A DNA stretch of 64,000 bases from Anaerolineales bacterium HSG25 (GCA_030377865.1 JAUCGA010000004.1:1-64000), one strand, 5' to 3'; positions 1 through 8,522 are shown, counted from the first letter of the stretch. A program made the numbers and translations. The notes: generated by a model from the letters alone, not told the origin.

Positions 1-163
1 TAAGTATTAACTAGCTTCATCATTCTATACGGTAGCGATATGCAATTAACCATCTTGTTGTTTTTTGAATAACAACCTCTGCTTTTATGGCTTTACGTGC
101 CCGTTTTTAATCGGTCAGTATTGGAACAAGGGGTAAAACTGCATACCTCGGAGGAGACATGGC
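1..163. other. Spacer at window edge
   Basis: No gene seen. Around 134-160 there is a copy of the short repeat ACATACCTCGGAGGAG-type (here GCATACCTCGGAGGAGACA) that recurs at 1728, 31045, 54430 and 56550. Confidence 0.5.
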
Positions 164-1501
164 TTACTCCTCAATCGGGCCACGTTTATTGTAGTTGATG
201 GCGGTCATGGTCAGATCAAAAATATCGACCACCCCATCGCCGTTAATGTCGTATGTTGGGTCGTTACTTTCGTAGTTAGCCGCAATCTGAGCCAGATCAA
301 AAATGTTGATGATATTGTCCCCGTTCACGTCGCCGCCCAATAGGGTCAGACTGCCAACATCGCCCGTAGGGGTCAGTTTCTGCCCTAGTAAGTAACCCGG
401 ACGCTTGGCTTGCAGACATTGGTAGCTCTGCCCGGTAGTTGTGTCAACCTCAAATGTACCATCAGAATTGGTCAGGGTTGTGGGTGGATTATCCATGCTG
501 GTAGTACAATCGCCCATGCTGAGATAGATTTCTGTACCGTCGTAATTCTCCCGCCCTTGTAGCAAAATCTGTCCCGAAATTGGCTCGACGGTAGTCGCTT
601 CGGTTAGAGCTACATAGATCAGAGTCCAACTACTGTCTGGCATGGCAACCACCGAGGGGTGCTTCTGACCACTGGCTGAAGCGGTTTGGTTTTGGATTAC
701 CACGCTCGGCGATTCTAGAGTCCAACTGCTCCCGTTATCCTCAGACAAATAGCTCTGCATGGTCTCTTGACCAATCAACAACCTGAGTTGTCCTGTCGGT
801 AAAACCATCAATTCTGGTGATCCAGAAACCGAAACGGTGCTATCGGTGGGTGTAAAATTCAACCCGTCGGCACTGCTGACAAAGCCAATCTCCGAGCCAT
901 TAGAGTAAGCCATCAGCCAACTACCATCAGCCAACTGCACAACGCTAGGACTGGTTGCTCCGGCCACGCTTTCTTGTTCATAACTAAAGTTTTGACCATC
1001 GCTCGAAATAGCACTGTTGATACTGTTTCCGGTCACATAAAACAACCGATACTGCCCGTCGGCCAAACGAACCACATCAGGCGATTGGAGTTGATTGTTG
1101 AATGAGCCATCCAGTTTGATACAGTTTACCAGTTCAAAACTGCCGTTGCTCACTTGTTGAGCTAGCCAAATCCCATATTGATTCTGTTGCCCATTAACAA
1201 AATAAAGTTGCAGACCCGCGTCGCTCAACACCCCGTCTGGTTCGCTGGCTTGGCTTAATAGGTCGATATTATTGGCGCTAAAGGTCAATCCATCGACGCT
1301 TGTGGCGTTGTATATCTGATGTAAGGTCAGGTCTGGTACGGCATAGGGAATCCCGTCAGCCACACAGTCGGTGGGTTGAACAAAACGCATTGGAATTGAG
1401 GTGGCTTGAGCCGATGTAGCTGTCAAGCTGGTCAATCCTAAAGTAGTAATTACAACCAAAATCACCATCCCCATGATCCACGTAAATGTTATTTTTTTCA
1501 T
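164..1501 (-). CDS. Secreted dockerin-domain protein with BNR/sialidase-like repeats
   Basis: 445 residues. The start is the ATG at 1501, because TTAGGAGG lies just upstream and the protein then opens with a normal signal peptide (MKKITFTW..., hydrophobic to about residue 32); an upstream in-frame start would place the Shine-Dalgarno inside the gene. Residues about 40-310 contain repeated short motifs such as SSDGQNFSYE and SEDNGSSWTLES, as in BNR/sialidase-like beta propellers. About 310-385 resembles a carboxypeptidase regulatory-like beta sandwich. Residues 390-445 are a type I dockerin with two Ca-binding loops (GDVNGDNIINIFDLAQ and DINGDGVVDIFDLT). Dockerins bind cohesins, and the next gene upstream on the same strand encodes a cohesin lipoprotein, so the two may dock on the cell surface. 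The substrate is unknown. The dockerin call is firm; the propeller call is weaker. Confidence 0.85.
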   Translation of the reverse strand: MKKITFTWIMGMVILVVITTLGLTSLTATSAQATSIPMRFVQPTDCVADGIPYAVPDLTLHQIYNATSVDGLTFSANNIDLLSQASEPDGVLSDAGLQLYFVNGQQNQYGIWLAQQVSNGSFELVNCIKLDGSFNNQLQSPDVVRLADGQYRLFYVTGNSINSAISSDGQNFSYEQESVAGATSPSVVQLADGSWLMAYSNGSEIGFVSSADGLNFTPTDSTVSVSGSPELMVLPTGQLRLLIGQETMQSYLSEDNGSSWTLESPSVVIQNQTASASGQKHPSVVAMPDSSWTLIYVALTEATTVEPISGQILLQGRENYDGTEIYLSMGDCTTSMDNPPTTLTNSDGTFEVDTTTGQSYQCLQAKRPGYLLGQKLTPTGDVGSLTLLGGDVNGDNIINIFDLAQIAANYESNDPTYDINGDGVVDIFDLTMTAINYNKRGPIEE

Positions 1502-1570
1502 AATATAACCTCCTAAAATGATGTCACGGATAGGTGTAAGAACTGGTCTATATATAAGTACCATAAGTGC

Positions 1571-1644
1571 CAACTTAACGTTTGTAGTAGGCGATTCATC
1601 GCCCTCAAAGGCATTGAAGTGCCTACTACGAACTTCTTAAGTTG
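1571..1644. repeat. 70-bp palindrome
   Basis: Arms CAACTTAA...GTAGTAGGC and GCCTACTAC...TTAAGTTG pair around a GC-rich centre. Single copy in the window, just upstream of the dockerin gene. Confidence 0.6.
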
Positions 1645-1972
1645 ACAGTCATGATATAAGTACAGTGTTAAATAAGGCTTGCGGGGTTTTGTCGCCAACA
1701 CCTCCCCGAACTACCAACGGGCGAACGAGGAAAACTACATACCTCAGAGGAGAACGATTCTGTGTCCTCCAAGGTGTGGTTTTCTCCTTGGAGGTCTTAT
1801 CTTGAAACCCTGCATTACTTAAGGATTACTTAATTACTTAATTAATAATGTACTTACCTGTGAAACGATAGAGCTATCCGTTGTAACTTCATAGTAACAT
1901 CAATTGGCGATTTACGCATCTGCGGCAACTTGGAAAACTTCTCCGTGATAATACGGATGGGGAATCGCCGAC

Positions 1973-2012
1973 CTAAAAACAAAACATCCGAAGCCATAGC
2001 GCGTTCGGATGT
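1973..2012 (-). terminator. Rho-independent terminator for the cohesin lipoprotein gene
   Basis: On the minus strand the stem ACATCCGAA/TTCGGATGT is followed by TTTGTTTTT. It lies about 180 bp downstream of the lipoprotein stop codon and upstream of the dockerin gene, so the two genes are probably separate transcripts. Confidence 0.6.
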
Positions 2013-2067
2013 TAGGTGACAGTATTACTAGTAATGGGTATTAATTAAGTTGTGCATATTGTCGGGA

Positions 2068-2098
2068 GAATGGTTCAATCTTTAAGATTGAACCATTC
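2068..2098. repeat. Palindrome family P, copy 1
   Basis: Core GGTTCAATCTTTAAGATTG plus AACC, extended here by GAAT on the left and ATTC on the right to make a perfect 31-bp palindrome. Other copies are at 17812 and 47949, with different but matching arm extensions. Confidence 0.85.
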
Positions 2099-2152
2099 TG
2101 GATCGCGCAACTTATTTAGGACTCGTTCCTATGAAAGTCAAAGTGTATTAAC

Positions 2153-2190
2153 GACCCTAAAGGTTTACAAAACCTTTAGGGCTTTTTGCT
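2153..2190 (+). terminator. Terminator-like hairpin just after the lipoprotein stop
   Basis: Stem CCCTAAAGGTTT/AAACCTTTAGGG, followed on the plus strand by CTTTTTGCTTTT. The T tract faces away from the minus-strand gene, so this is either a plus-strand terminator with no visible gene or a weak terminator in the other sense. The stem resembles the hairpin at 34036. Confidence 0.4.
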
Positions 2191-2191
2191 T

Positions 2192-3442
2192 TTAGTAGGT
2201 ACTATTACATGGATTAACCTGACATGGCTGAACAGCAGGACGATACATGCCCGGTGGGCCTGGTTGATGTGATGGTAGTGGGAATGGCGGAATCGGGATC
2301 CGTAAGACATGCCCAGCCATCAACGGTAGATTATCTTGCGCGGTTAGGCCGTTCATTTTTGCCAAGAAATCCACGGGTAAACGGCACTGCTCGGCAATAA
2401 CTCCAAGTGTATCACCACCTCGGGAGATGTAGAAGTTTGGCCCGTTGCCCATCATCTCAGGAATAAAGAGGGCTTGATGAGCGATAATATGATCGGATGA
2501 CCATAACGCATTGGCGAGAGCAATTTCATTATAATGGATGTTAAACTTTAAGCCGATACGGAACAGGTTTTCACCCGGTTGTACTCGGTAACAGAACCCT
2601 GTCGTTGCACCGGGTGGAATATTAGCGTTTGGCGGTGGCGGCTCAATTGGCGGCGGCACCGGAGTCGATGTGATGGCCGGTGGTGGAACTGGCGTATTGG
2701 TCGGCGGTTGAACGACCGGCGTATTGGTTGGAGTCGGGTTACCCGCAGACGGTGTATCTGTCGGGGTTGGATCAACCGGTGCTGGTGTATCCGTCGGATC
2801 AACCGGTACTGGTGTATCCGTTGGGTCAACCGGTACTGGTGTATCCGTTGGATTCGGGCCGCCACCCTCACCAACAGTAATCTGCCCGTTAATAGCGGTG
2901 GCGTTAATCGACTGACCGTCGCCGTTAGAGAGCAAAATTTTGTTTAGGGATATATCACTCACCCCGTCGGCAATAGCCTCAAAGGTTAGCGCGGCTAAAA
3001 CACCACTCCCATCTGCGGCGGAGCCTAACTGTACTGCGGCATAAGTACCTAAGCCAACAGAATTATCAACCTCATTTTGAGCTACAAAATCAGGCGAGGG
3101 GAAGGTTCCCGGTTCCATCTGAATACCATCTTTGCCGGGGTCAGCATCTTGAGCCTGTAATACCGCGGCATTAAATTGAATCTCAATCTCTGCTCCGGCC
3201 AAACCGGTCATATTTTCAATCTGAATCTCGACCCTAACCGTCTCTCCGGCATTAATTGTAGCCGATGCTGGCTCAATTTTGACGGTAGGTTCGCCTTGAG
3301 CTACGGGAGCCTGAGCCTCTGTGTTCGGTGGCGCTAAACGATCCACCTGAATAATTGTGCCGCTTGCCTGCTGAGAAATCGTACAACCAACGAGTAATAT
3401 TAAGGTTATTAACACCCCTATAGTAGAATTTACTATTTTCAA
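2192..3442 (-). CDS. Cohesin-LysM surface lipoprotein
   Basis: 416 residues from a TTG start at 3442, chosen because AGGAGG (3449-3454) sits 6 bases upstream; the in-frame ATG at 3463 would put this ribosome site inside the gene. The signal peptide ends in the lipobox LVGC with Cys20. Residues about 50-190 form a cohesin-type beta sandwich (VKIEPASATINAGETVRV near the start, ALTFEAIADG, NGQITVGEG at the end). Then comes a Pro/Thr linker with repeated PTDTPVPVD units (about 195-275) and two LysM domains (YRVQPGENLFRIGLKFN; ISRGGDTLGVIAEQC) to about 385. LysM domains bind N-acetylglucosamine polymers such as peptidoglycan. It is likely a cell-wall-tethered receptor for dockerin proteins, the obvious partner being the neighbouring dockerin protein. 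The repeated linker DNA (2750-2870) may vary in length between strains. Confidence 0.88.
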   Translation of the reverse strand: MKIVNSTIGVLITLILLVGCTISQQASGTIIQVDRLAPPNTEAQAPVAQGEPTVKIEPASATINAGETVRVEIQIENMTGLAGAEIEIQFNAAVLQAQDADPGKDGIQMEPGTFPSPDFVAQNEVDNSVGLGTYAAVQLGSAADGSGVLAALTFEAIADGVSDISLNKILLSNGDGQSINATAINGQITVGEGGGPNPTDTPVPVDPTDTPVPVDPTDTPAPVDPTPTDTPSAGNPTPTNTPVVQPPTNTPVPPPAITSTPVPPPIEPPPPNANIPPGATTGFCYRVQPGENLFRIGLKFNIHYNEIALANALWSSDHIIAHQALFIPEMMGNGPNFYISRGGDTLGVIAEQCRLPVDFLAKMNGLTAQDNLPLMAGHVLRIPIPPFPLPSHQPGPPGMYRPAVQPCQVNPCNSTY

Positions 3443-3649
3443 CACACACCTCCTAGAAAACATCTTGTTCAGTTTATTAGTACACTACACTTATGTCAAC
3501 CTTTAGTTTCAATGATACGGAGGTGCGAACAATATGTCAACCTGTTTGAGAAAATATGGAACGAGGAATATCATGAATTCGAGAAGATTCTCCACGAGGT
3601 ATTGGGACAATCTTGTTACCCGACAAAGTGGTTTAGGGAAGACTAAAAC

Positions 3650-3712
3650 AGGAACACAGAGGGGCACAGAGAAAAAGTGAACAAATTTTTCCTCTGTGTT
3701 CCTCTGTGTTAA
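3650..3712. repeat. CACAGAG palindromic repeat (family L), copy 1
   Basis: GGAACACAGAGGGGCACAGAG pairs with CTCTGTGTTCCTCTGTGTT across an A/T loop. The preceding CCCGACAAAGTGGTTTAGGGA is also found, nearly identical, near 13830 and 58695, so the full element is larger. Confidence 0.65.
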
Positions 3713-3886
3713 GTAATTTTTCCTGATCGTTGCGATTATGTAATCGTAACGGGTATTTGGCAGGTATATCCTCCTTCAAGGAGGCTTCGCGCTACCCGCC
3801 TAGTATGGGTAGTGGATACACGTCCGCTACCATCCTGTGGACACCCAACTTTTTAACAAGTTAATTCTGAAAATTACTTATGTAGG

Positions 3887-4077
3887 GTAAATATTCAGTA
3901 AACTCGCTAGAAAGAGCGTCAGAAACCCGATTTCTCAAAGAAATCGGGTTTCTACAGTCTTTCAGATAATGATTTTCAATTCAAGACCAACCTTCCCGCA
4001 AGTTCAAAACTTGCGGGAAGGTGACAACTGAAAATGTTTATCTGAACATCTATAGGGCGGTTTTACTGAACTTTTAC
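3887..4077 (+). repeat. Family B element, copy 1, interrupted by a family D element
   Basis: Ends GTAAATATTCAGTAAAC and GTTTTACTGAACTTTTAC, with inner palindrome AGAAACCCGATTTCT/AGAAATCGGGTTTCT. After removing the D insertion (3955-4052) and one TA it matches the 91-bp copy at 40102. Flanks (TTATGTAGG / TTATTGTAGG) look like a decayed target duplication. Confidence 0.85.
3955..4052 (+). mobile_element. Family D miniature element, copy 1 (98 bp, TA-flanked)
   Basis: Inserted in the family B element: the intact B reads TTTCTAGGGCGG and here reads TTTC-TA-element-TA-GGGCGG, so TA (3953-3954, 4053-4054) is the duplicated target. Imperfect inverted ends share TTCAGATAA and ATTTTCA. The centre is the hairpin CTTCCCGCAAGTT/AACTTGCGGGAAG. 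Second copy at 60885. Confidence 0.85.
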
Positions 4078-4104
4078 TTATTGTAGGCACCACATAAAAC
4101 AAAA

Positions 4105-4136
4105 ACACCCAGCATATTAAATGCTGAGTGTTTTTT
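4105..4136. terminator. Bidirectional terminator downstream of khpA
   Basis: Stem ACACCCAGCAT/ATGCTGAGTGT with T-rich tracts on both strands (TTTTTT on plus, TTTTTG on minus). Confidence 0.65.
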
Positions 4137-4145
4137 AGCAAAAGA

Positions 4146-4178
4146 CTAAAAATCCCTTCTTTGTATAAAAAGGGATTT
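4146..4178 (-). terminator. Terminator of khpA
   Basis: On the minus strand, AAATCCCTT/AAGGGATTTTTAG: a stem followed by TTTTT, about 30 bp after the khpA stop codon. Confidence 0.65.
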
Positions 4179-4204
4179 CTAGTATTCAGTTTTGAGGTTT
4201 TGAG

Positions 4205-4441
4205 TTAAATAATTTCTAAACTAACTCGTTTCCCATCTTTCGCGGCACTGGTGCGTAACAAGGTACGCATTGCATTAGCAACTCGGCCTTCTTTACCGAT
4301 AATTCGACCCATGTCAATTGATGCCACACTGAGTTCAATAACTACCATTGAAGAACCTTCAACCTCTTCAACTTTTACCTCGTCAGGTTCGCTGACAACT
4401 GCCCGTGCCATGTTTTGAGTTAAATCTTTTAGATAGCCCAT
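4205..4441 (-). CDS. khpA: KH-domain RNA-binding protein KhpA
   Basis: 78 residues, the usual size of the single-KH KhpA (YlqC) family, which forms RNA-binding homodimers or KhpA-KhpB heterodimers affecting cell envelope and translation in Gram-positive bacteria. The type II KH GxxG loop is seen as GRIIGKEGRVANAMRTLL, preceded by the strand SMVVIELSV. In many genomes khpA lies between rpsP and rimM; here it is alone, with its own terminators downstream and a spacer of 169 bp from the regulator gene upstream. Family assignment is firm; role here is inferred from the family. Confidence 0.88.
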   Translation of the reverse strand: MGYLKDLTQNMARAVVSEPDEVKVEEVEGSSMVVIELSVASIDMGRIIGKEGRVANAMRTLLRTSAAKDGKRVSLEII

Positions 4442-4610
4442 TTTTTTGAAATCTCCTAATTCCTAGTGATAAGATAGACAAAATTGTTATTGAATTGATT
4501 ACGAGTATATCAGGTTAAAAGATATGGGTCAATCCTACCGATGGTACTAATTTGACAAATCGGGCCTGTGGATAACTATGGAACAAAAAAACTGTAGTTC
4601 TAAAACTTAC

Positions 4611-5384
4611 TCAGGTCTGGTCATGAGCATCTACAAATTTGTACCCCACCCCACGTAAATTGACGATATACGAAGCTCCCATTTTTCTACGTAAGCGCCC
4701 CAAATGACTTTTCAACATGTCACGCGCCTGATGGGGCGTGAGGTATTGACCGTGAACCGTCTTGGCTAACTCTTGAAAGGTAAAAGGATGATTGGGACGT
4801 TTAACCATCGTCGCAAGAAGCTTGAATTCAGTTGGAGTTAAGGTGATTGGAGTTCCGGCTTTCATCAGGCTCATCTCGTCTAAGTTGATCGTTAAATCAC
4901 CCACAGCTAAAACCGTTAGGTCAGGTCTGTTAGAAGGTAACGACGCTGGATTACGATAAACACTGGTCGTTAACAGCTCTACGGCAAGGCGTTGCTGTGT
5001 TTTTTGTTGACGACGACTCATCGCACTATGAATACCTCTTAGGAGGTCATCTAAGACGTATGGCTTTAATAAAAAGTCACAACTTCCTAAACGCATTGCT
5101 TCGATAGAGGTGTCTAACGTGGCGTGGGCAGTGAGCATAATCAACTCTGGAACATCAGTCAGAGATTGCATGGCCTCCATCAACTGAATCCCCGTCAAGC
5201 CCGGCATCTGAAAATCAACAATAGCTAGGTCAACAGAGGAATGAGCCAAAAATTCGAGCGCCTCAGCTCCACTGGCAACGGCAAAAACCTTGTATCCCTC
5301 TGCTTCAAGCTCCTCAGCTAGAAAAAAGCGGACATTTTCTTCATCATCAACCACCAAAATCTTATTCGTGTCCAGCAATTTCAT
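4611..5384 (-). CDS. OmpR/PhoB-type response regulator
   Basis: 257 residues from the ATG at 5384, preceded by GGAGGAGG; the longer in-frame start at 5402 is less likely. Residues 6-120 are a receiver domain: acidic pair Asp13-Asp14, phosphoacceptor Asp57 in VDFQMPG, Lys107 in LLKPY. Residues about 150-255 are a winged-helix DNA-binding domain (TPTEFKLLATMVKRPNHPFT, RDMLKSHLGRLRRKMG, LRGVGYKFV). The start overlaps the end of the upstream kinase gene by 23 bp, so the two are translationally coupled and should form a two-component pair. Targets are unknown. The linker between the domains is longer than in typical OmpR proteins. Confidence 0.9.
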   Translation of the reverse strand: MKLLDTNKILVVDDEENVRFFLAEELEAEGYKVFAVASGAEALEFLAHSSVDLAIVDFQMPGLTGIQLMEAMQSLTDVPELIMLTAHATLDTSIEAMRLGSCDFLLKPYVLDDLLRGIHSAMSRRQQKTQQRLAVELLTTSVYRNPASLPSNRPDLTVLAVGDLTINLDEMSLMKAGTPITLTPTEFKLLATMVKRPNHPFTFQELAKTVHGQYLTPHQARDMLKSHLGRLRRKMGASYIVNLRGVGYKFVDAHDQT

Positions 5385-7320
5385 GCGCCTCCTCCAAATC
5401 AACCGGTAAATAAATCAAAAAACGACAGCCCTTTTTGGAACTGGTACGAACCTCAATGTATCCACCGTGAGCCTCTACAATACTATAACTAATTGACAAC
5501 CCTAAGCCTGTACCCTGTTCTTTGGTCGTAAAAAATGGTTCAGAGATGCGGTTTAGGTACCGTGATGAGATTCCGGGGCCGTTATCGGTAATACCCACCA
5601 CCGCGTATTTGTCATCCACAGTATAACAAGTCGCGAACTCTAAAATACCACCGTCTGGCATGGCATCAACCGCGTTTAGAATAAGGTTCAAAAAAACCTG
5701 TTTAATTTGACCCGGTACCGCGTAAATGATTGGTAATGTCTCATGCAATGTAAACGAACAGGTGATGTTATACCTTTGTACTTGTTTATTGACAAGAGTT
5801 AACGTCTCGTGCAAAAGTTTATTGAGATTAACCGGCTCTTTACCCACCCGACTCGGTCGAGCAAAATCAAGGGTTTGGCCGGTCAACTTAACGAGTCGCT
5901 CAACCTCGCTTCGCATCATCTCAACATATTGTACTCGCTTTTTGTCTGATAAATTAGGCCGTCCTAATAACCGTAAACCACTCTGCAATGCCTGCAACGG
6001 ATTGTTGATTTCATGAGCCAACGAAGCCGACAAACGTCCTAAAGCCGATAGTTTTTCGGTCTGTACCATCTGCGCTTGAACTCGCACCGCTTGAGTTACA
6101 TCCTCTATAATATGAACAATTTCGACCAATTTTCGCCCCCGCCACAAAGGATATGTTCGAATCCGAAATGATTGATTTTCTGCCCAAGGCGGTGAATTAA
6201 ATTCCATTGATAGGGGGATGATTGAGGGATGATTAGCTAACATGGAATCAGCTAACAATGGGGCGGCAATATCCAATAAAGAAAGTCCGTCTGCATCAAC
6301 TGTTATCGTTTTGGCTGATTGGTGTAACAACTGCTCAGAAGGCTGATCTAGCCATGTAGCCAACGTTTGATTGATACGCGTAACCTGACCGTTTTTACTG
6401 GCATTATGAACTAAAATACCGTCATGAATCGTGTTAAATATTGTCTCCCATTCCTGACGAGCCAAATTGATGGTGTAATACAAATTTCGGTTCTCTAAAC
6501 CGACCGTCAAATGACTACTCATAACCCTTAAAAACTCTATGTCTCGTTGCGTAAAAAACCCTGCTTTTTGATGGCTTAAACAGAGCCAACCCACTTGACG
6601 CTCCTCAGATTGAAGGCGAAAATGTAATGTTTTAGCTTTTTGTAGCTCGGTTGTTTCTCCCGCGCCCGAATCAAGAACAACCCAAGCCGCTATCGCGTCA
6701 TTGTTTTGCGGAGGATGCAAGGGTTGCCCCAACATCGCTAACAGAATAAACGGCTGGTCAGAGTTAACAGGCGAGACCTCAACCTGAGAGGACAAAAGCC
6801 ATAAACTAGCCGCTTGCATCTTAATCTCTCGCTGAATAATCTGCAAGACCGATTGTGCCAATTTTTTGATATCCTGCTCAACCATCAGTCGATGGCTCAG
6901 AGCTAGTAGAGGCATATGAGCCTGTAAACGGGCATAATTTTGTCGCAACTGTCGTCGCTCTATAATCCGGGCGATGATAGTAAGCAGTTGTTTGTCATCA
7001 AATGGCTTAAGAATGAATCCCTCAACCCCTAAATCTTGGGCGGTAACAGCCGCTTCAAGCGTGCCATATCCGGTCATCATGATGACGCTAATGTGTGGGT
7101 AATAGGCCGACACCTGTTCTAAAACCTGCAACCCACTAATACCGGGCATGCTCAGATCGAGTAAAATTAACTCAAAATCATGTTGACCCAAAAGGCTCAA
7201 AGCCTCAGAACCATCGGGGGCACCCGTCACTTGTGCCCCCTCTAACCTGAGCAGTTCTACGCAAAAACTACGTACCACATCTTCATCATCAACCACTAAA
7301 ACTTTGTAATTTGTTAACAT
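5362..7320 (-). CDS. Hybrid histidine kinase with N-terminal receiver (REC-GAF-PAS-HisKA-HATPase)
   Basis: 652 residues from the ATG at 7320, which overlaps the stop of the methyltransferase gene as TGATG. Residues 1-120: receiver with Asp55 (LLDLSMPG) and Lys105 (ILKPF). About 130-285: GAF-like region. About 290-410: PAS-like region. Then the HisKA box HEINNPLQALQSGLR and HATPase motifs NLILNAVDAMPDGG (N box), DNGPGIS (G1) and GTGLGLSISYSIVEAHGG (G2). There is no membrane segment, so it is a cytosolic kinase whose input is a phosphorelay (REC) plus GAF/PAS ligands. The downstream regulator is its likely target. The coupling to an rRNA methyltransferase gene is unusual but the sensed signal cannot be read from sequence. 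Confidence 0.9.
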   Translation of the reverse strand: MLTNYKVLVVDDEDVVRSFCVELLRLEGAQVTGAPDGSEALSLLGQHDFELILLDLSMPGISGLQVLEQVSAYYPHISVIMMTGYGTLEAAVTAQDLGVEGFILKPFDDKQLLTIIARIIERRQLRQNYARLQAHMPLLALSHRLMVEQDIKKLAQSVLQIIQREIKMQAASLWLLSSQVEVSPVNSDQPFILLAMLGQPLHPPQNNDAIAAWVVLDSGAGETTELQKAKTLHFRLQSEERQVGWLCLSHQKAGFFTQRDIEFLRVMSSHLTVGLENRNLYYTINLARQEWETIFNTIHDGILVHNASKNGQVTRINQTLATWLDQPSEQLLHQSAKTITVDADGLSLLDIAAPLLADSMLANHPSIIPLSMEFNSPPWAENQSFRIRTYPLWRGRKLVEIVHIIEDVTQAVRVQAQMVQTEKLSALGRLSASLAHEINNPLQALQSGLRLLGRPNLSDKKRVQYVEMMRSEVERLVKLTGQTLDFARPSRVGKEPVNLNKLLHETLTLVNKQVQRYNITCSFTLHETLPIIYAVPGQIKQVFLNLILNAVDAMPDGGILEFATCYTVDDKYAVVGITDNGPGISSRYLNRISEPFFTTKEQGTGLGLSISYSIVEAHGGYIEVRTSSKKGCRFLIYLPVDLEEAHEIAGHE

Positions 7321-8522
7321 CACTCAACTCGCATTAGGACAAATTTTAGATACCGAAATTCAGAAAAAATAAGTGGCGTAGGATGGTCAGCCGGTTGTCC
7401 GCTGATGCTCAAAACCGTAGCACGGCGTTTAGCTTTGGAGATAGCCTCTTGGCAAATTGACAAAAACATCTCCATGCTGATATGACTAGAGCATGACGAA
7501 GCGGCCAAAAAGCCATCAGCGGTGGTCAATTGAGCCGCACCAGCAATAACATTCTGATACGCATTTATGGCTTTTTTGACCGCTCCCTTTGAGGGGGCAT
7601 AGGAAGGAGGATCGACTACAATCAAATCCCAAAGCCGTTTTTGTTTGAGTGCTTGCTCTACAAATCTAGGTACATCCCTAACAACTGGCTCATGCGAACC
7701 ATCGGGCAATTTATTGAGCCGCCAATTTTCGGTTGCACTCTTAATCGCGGGCGCGGCGATGTCAACGGTGGTCACATGGCTGGCTCCCCCCAAAGCTGAA
7801 TATATTGAAAAGCCGCCAGTGTAACCGAATAAATTCAAGACCCGTTTTTGCCCAGCCAATCGCCGAATCATCTGTCTATTATCACGTTGATCCAGAAAGA
7901 AGCCGGTTTTTTGCCCGTTGACAATATCAGCCCCAAAACGAACCCCATTTTCTAAAAACTGAATCGGTTGCGGTGGCAATTTACCAACCAACAGTTGTCC
8001 AGCTTGACCTCGTTCGCGGGGGCGTTCATACACACATCGTAACGACAAACGCTCGGCCAACCATCGGCCAATGCCGCGGCTATCCCAAAATCCGACCGCG
8101 GCCGGGCCATCCAGCTTTAACACCGCGGTATCGTCATACAGGTCAACCACCAAACCGGGCAAACCGTCTCCCTCGCCATTAAACAGCCGGAAACCCGTTG
8201 TTTTTGTCTGCGAGTCAAACAACATCTGCCGAAGCTGATAAGCCCGCTCAAACTGAGTTTCGGCCCAAGTATCATTGAGTGGCTTGCTCGTCTCAACAGA
8301 GCAAACTCGAAATGCCAACGGGGAGTCAGAGCTGTAGAAGCCATGCGCCAGTTCTCGTTTACGATTATCGAGTAACATGGCTACTCGCCCCGGCACTGAT
8401 GGAGGACAATGGCGCAAATTATTAGCAAAAACCCACGGATGCCCCCGTTTTATATCTCGGCGCAAATCTCGACTAAGTTGGAGCGTGAGCAGTTTTTTAG
8501 CATGTGATTTAATGAAGGACAA
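7320..8522 (-). CDS. rlmI: RlmI-like 23S rRNA (cytosine-C5) methyltransferase
   Basis: 400 residues, about the length of E. coli RlmI, which methylates C1962 of 23S rRNA with S-adenosylmethionine. An N-terminal PUA-like domain (LSRDLRRDIKRGHPWVFANN) is followed by a Rossmann methyltransferase domain with the SAM loop NLFGYTGGFSIYSALGGA, acidic VDIAAPA, the motif IV VDPPSYAP and the catalytic-type cysteine in AASSCSSHIS. The start is TTG at 8522; GGGAG lies about 9 bases upstream and no in-frame ATG fits. First gene of a three-gene minus-strand operon with the kinase and regulator. Substrate position is inferred from the family; some family members act on other RNAs. Confidence 0.82.
   Translation of the reverse strand: MSFIKSHAKKLLTLQLSRDLRRDIKRGHPWVFANNLRHCPPSVPGRVAMLLDNRKRELAHGFYSSDSPLAFRVCSVETSKPLNDTWAETQFERAYQLRQMLFDSQTKTTGFRLFNGEGDGLPGLVVDLYDDTAVLKLDGPAAVGFWDSRGIGRWLAERLSLRCVYERPRERGQAGQLLVGKLPPQPIQFLENGVRFGADIVNGQKTGFFLDQRDNRQMIRRLAGQKRVLNLFGYTGGFSIYSALGGASHVTTVDIAAPAIKSATENWRLNKLPDGSHEPVVRDVPRFVEQALKQKRLWDLIVVDPPSYAPSKGAVKKAINAYQNVIAGAAQLTTADGFLAASSCSSHISMEMFLSICQEAISKAKRRATVLSISGQPADHPTPLIFSEFRYLKFVLMRVE

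Larger units (their letters stand above)
1502..2191. other. Repeat-rich spacer between dockerin and cohesin genes
   Basis: No gene supported. It holds a 70-bp palindrome (about 1571-1644, arms CAACTTAA and GTAGTAGGC), a copy of the ACATACCTC(A/G)GAGGAG repeat (1728-1753), a hairpin CCTCCAAGG/CCTTGGAGG (1766-1794), a terminator (1973-2012), palindrome P (2068-2098) and a hairpin with a T tract (2153-2190). Confidence 0.6.
3443..4204. other. Repeat-filled spacer
   Basis: No gene supported. From left to right: a palindrome built from AACACAGAGG/CCTCTGTGTT arms (about 3650-3712), a small CCTCCTTCAAGGAGG hairpin (about 3769-3783), a family B element interrupted by a family D element (3887-4077), and two terminator hairpins for khpA (4105-4136, 4146-4178). 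Confidence 0.7.

Noticed and set aside
1513-1701. Possible 62-residue minus-strand gene
   Set aside because: It lies in a 70-bp palindrome, has no ribosome site and no recognisable sequence.
2548-2947. Plus- and minus-strand frames rich in Arg/Trp or Gly/Val in the lipoprotein linker region
   Set aside because: Shadows of the PTDTPVPVD-coding repeats of the lipoprotein gene.
3770-4080. Riboswitch or attenuator upstream of a gene
   Set aside because: The hairpins there are explained by families B and D and the khpA terminators; no gene lies downstream in the right orientation.
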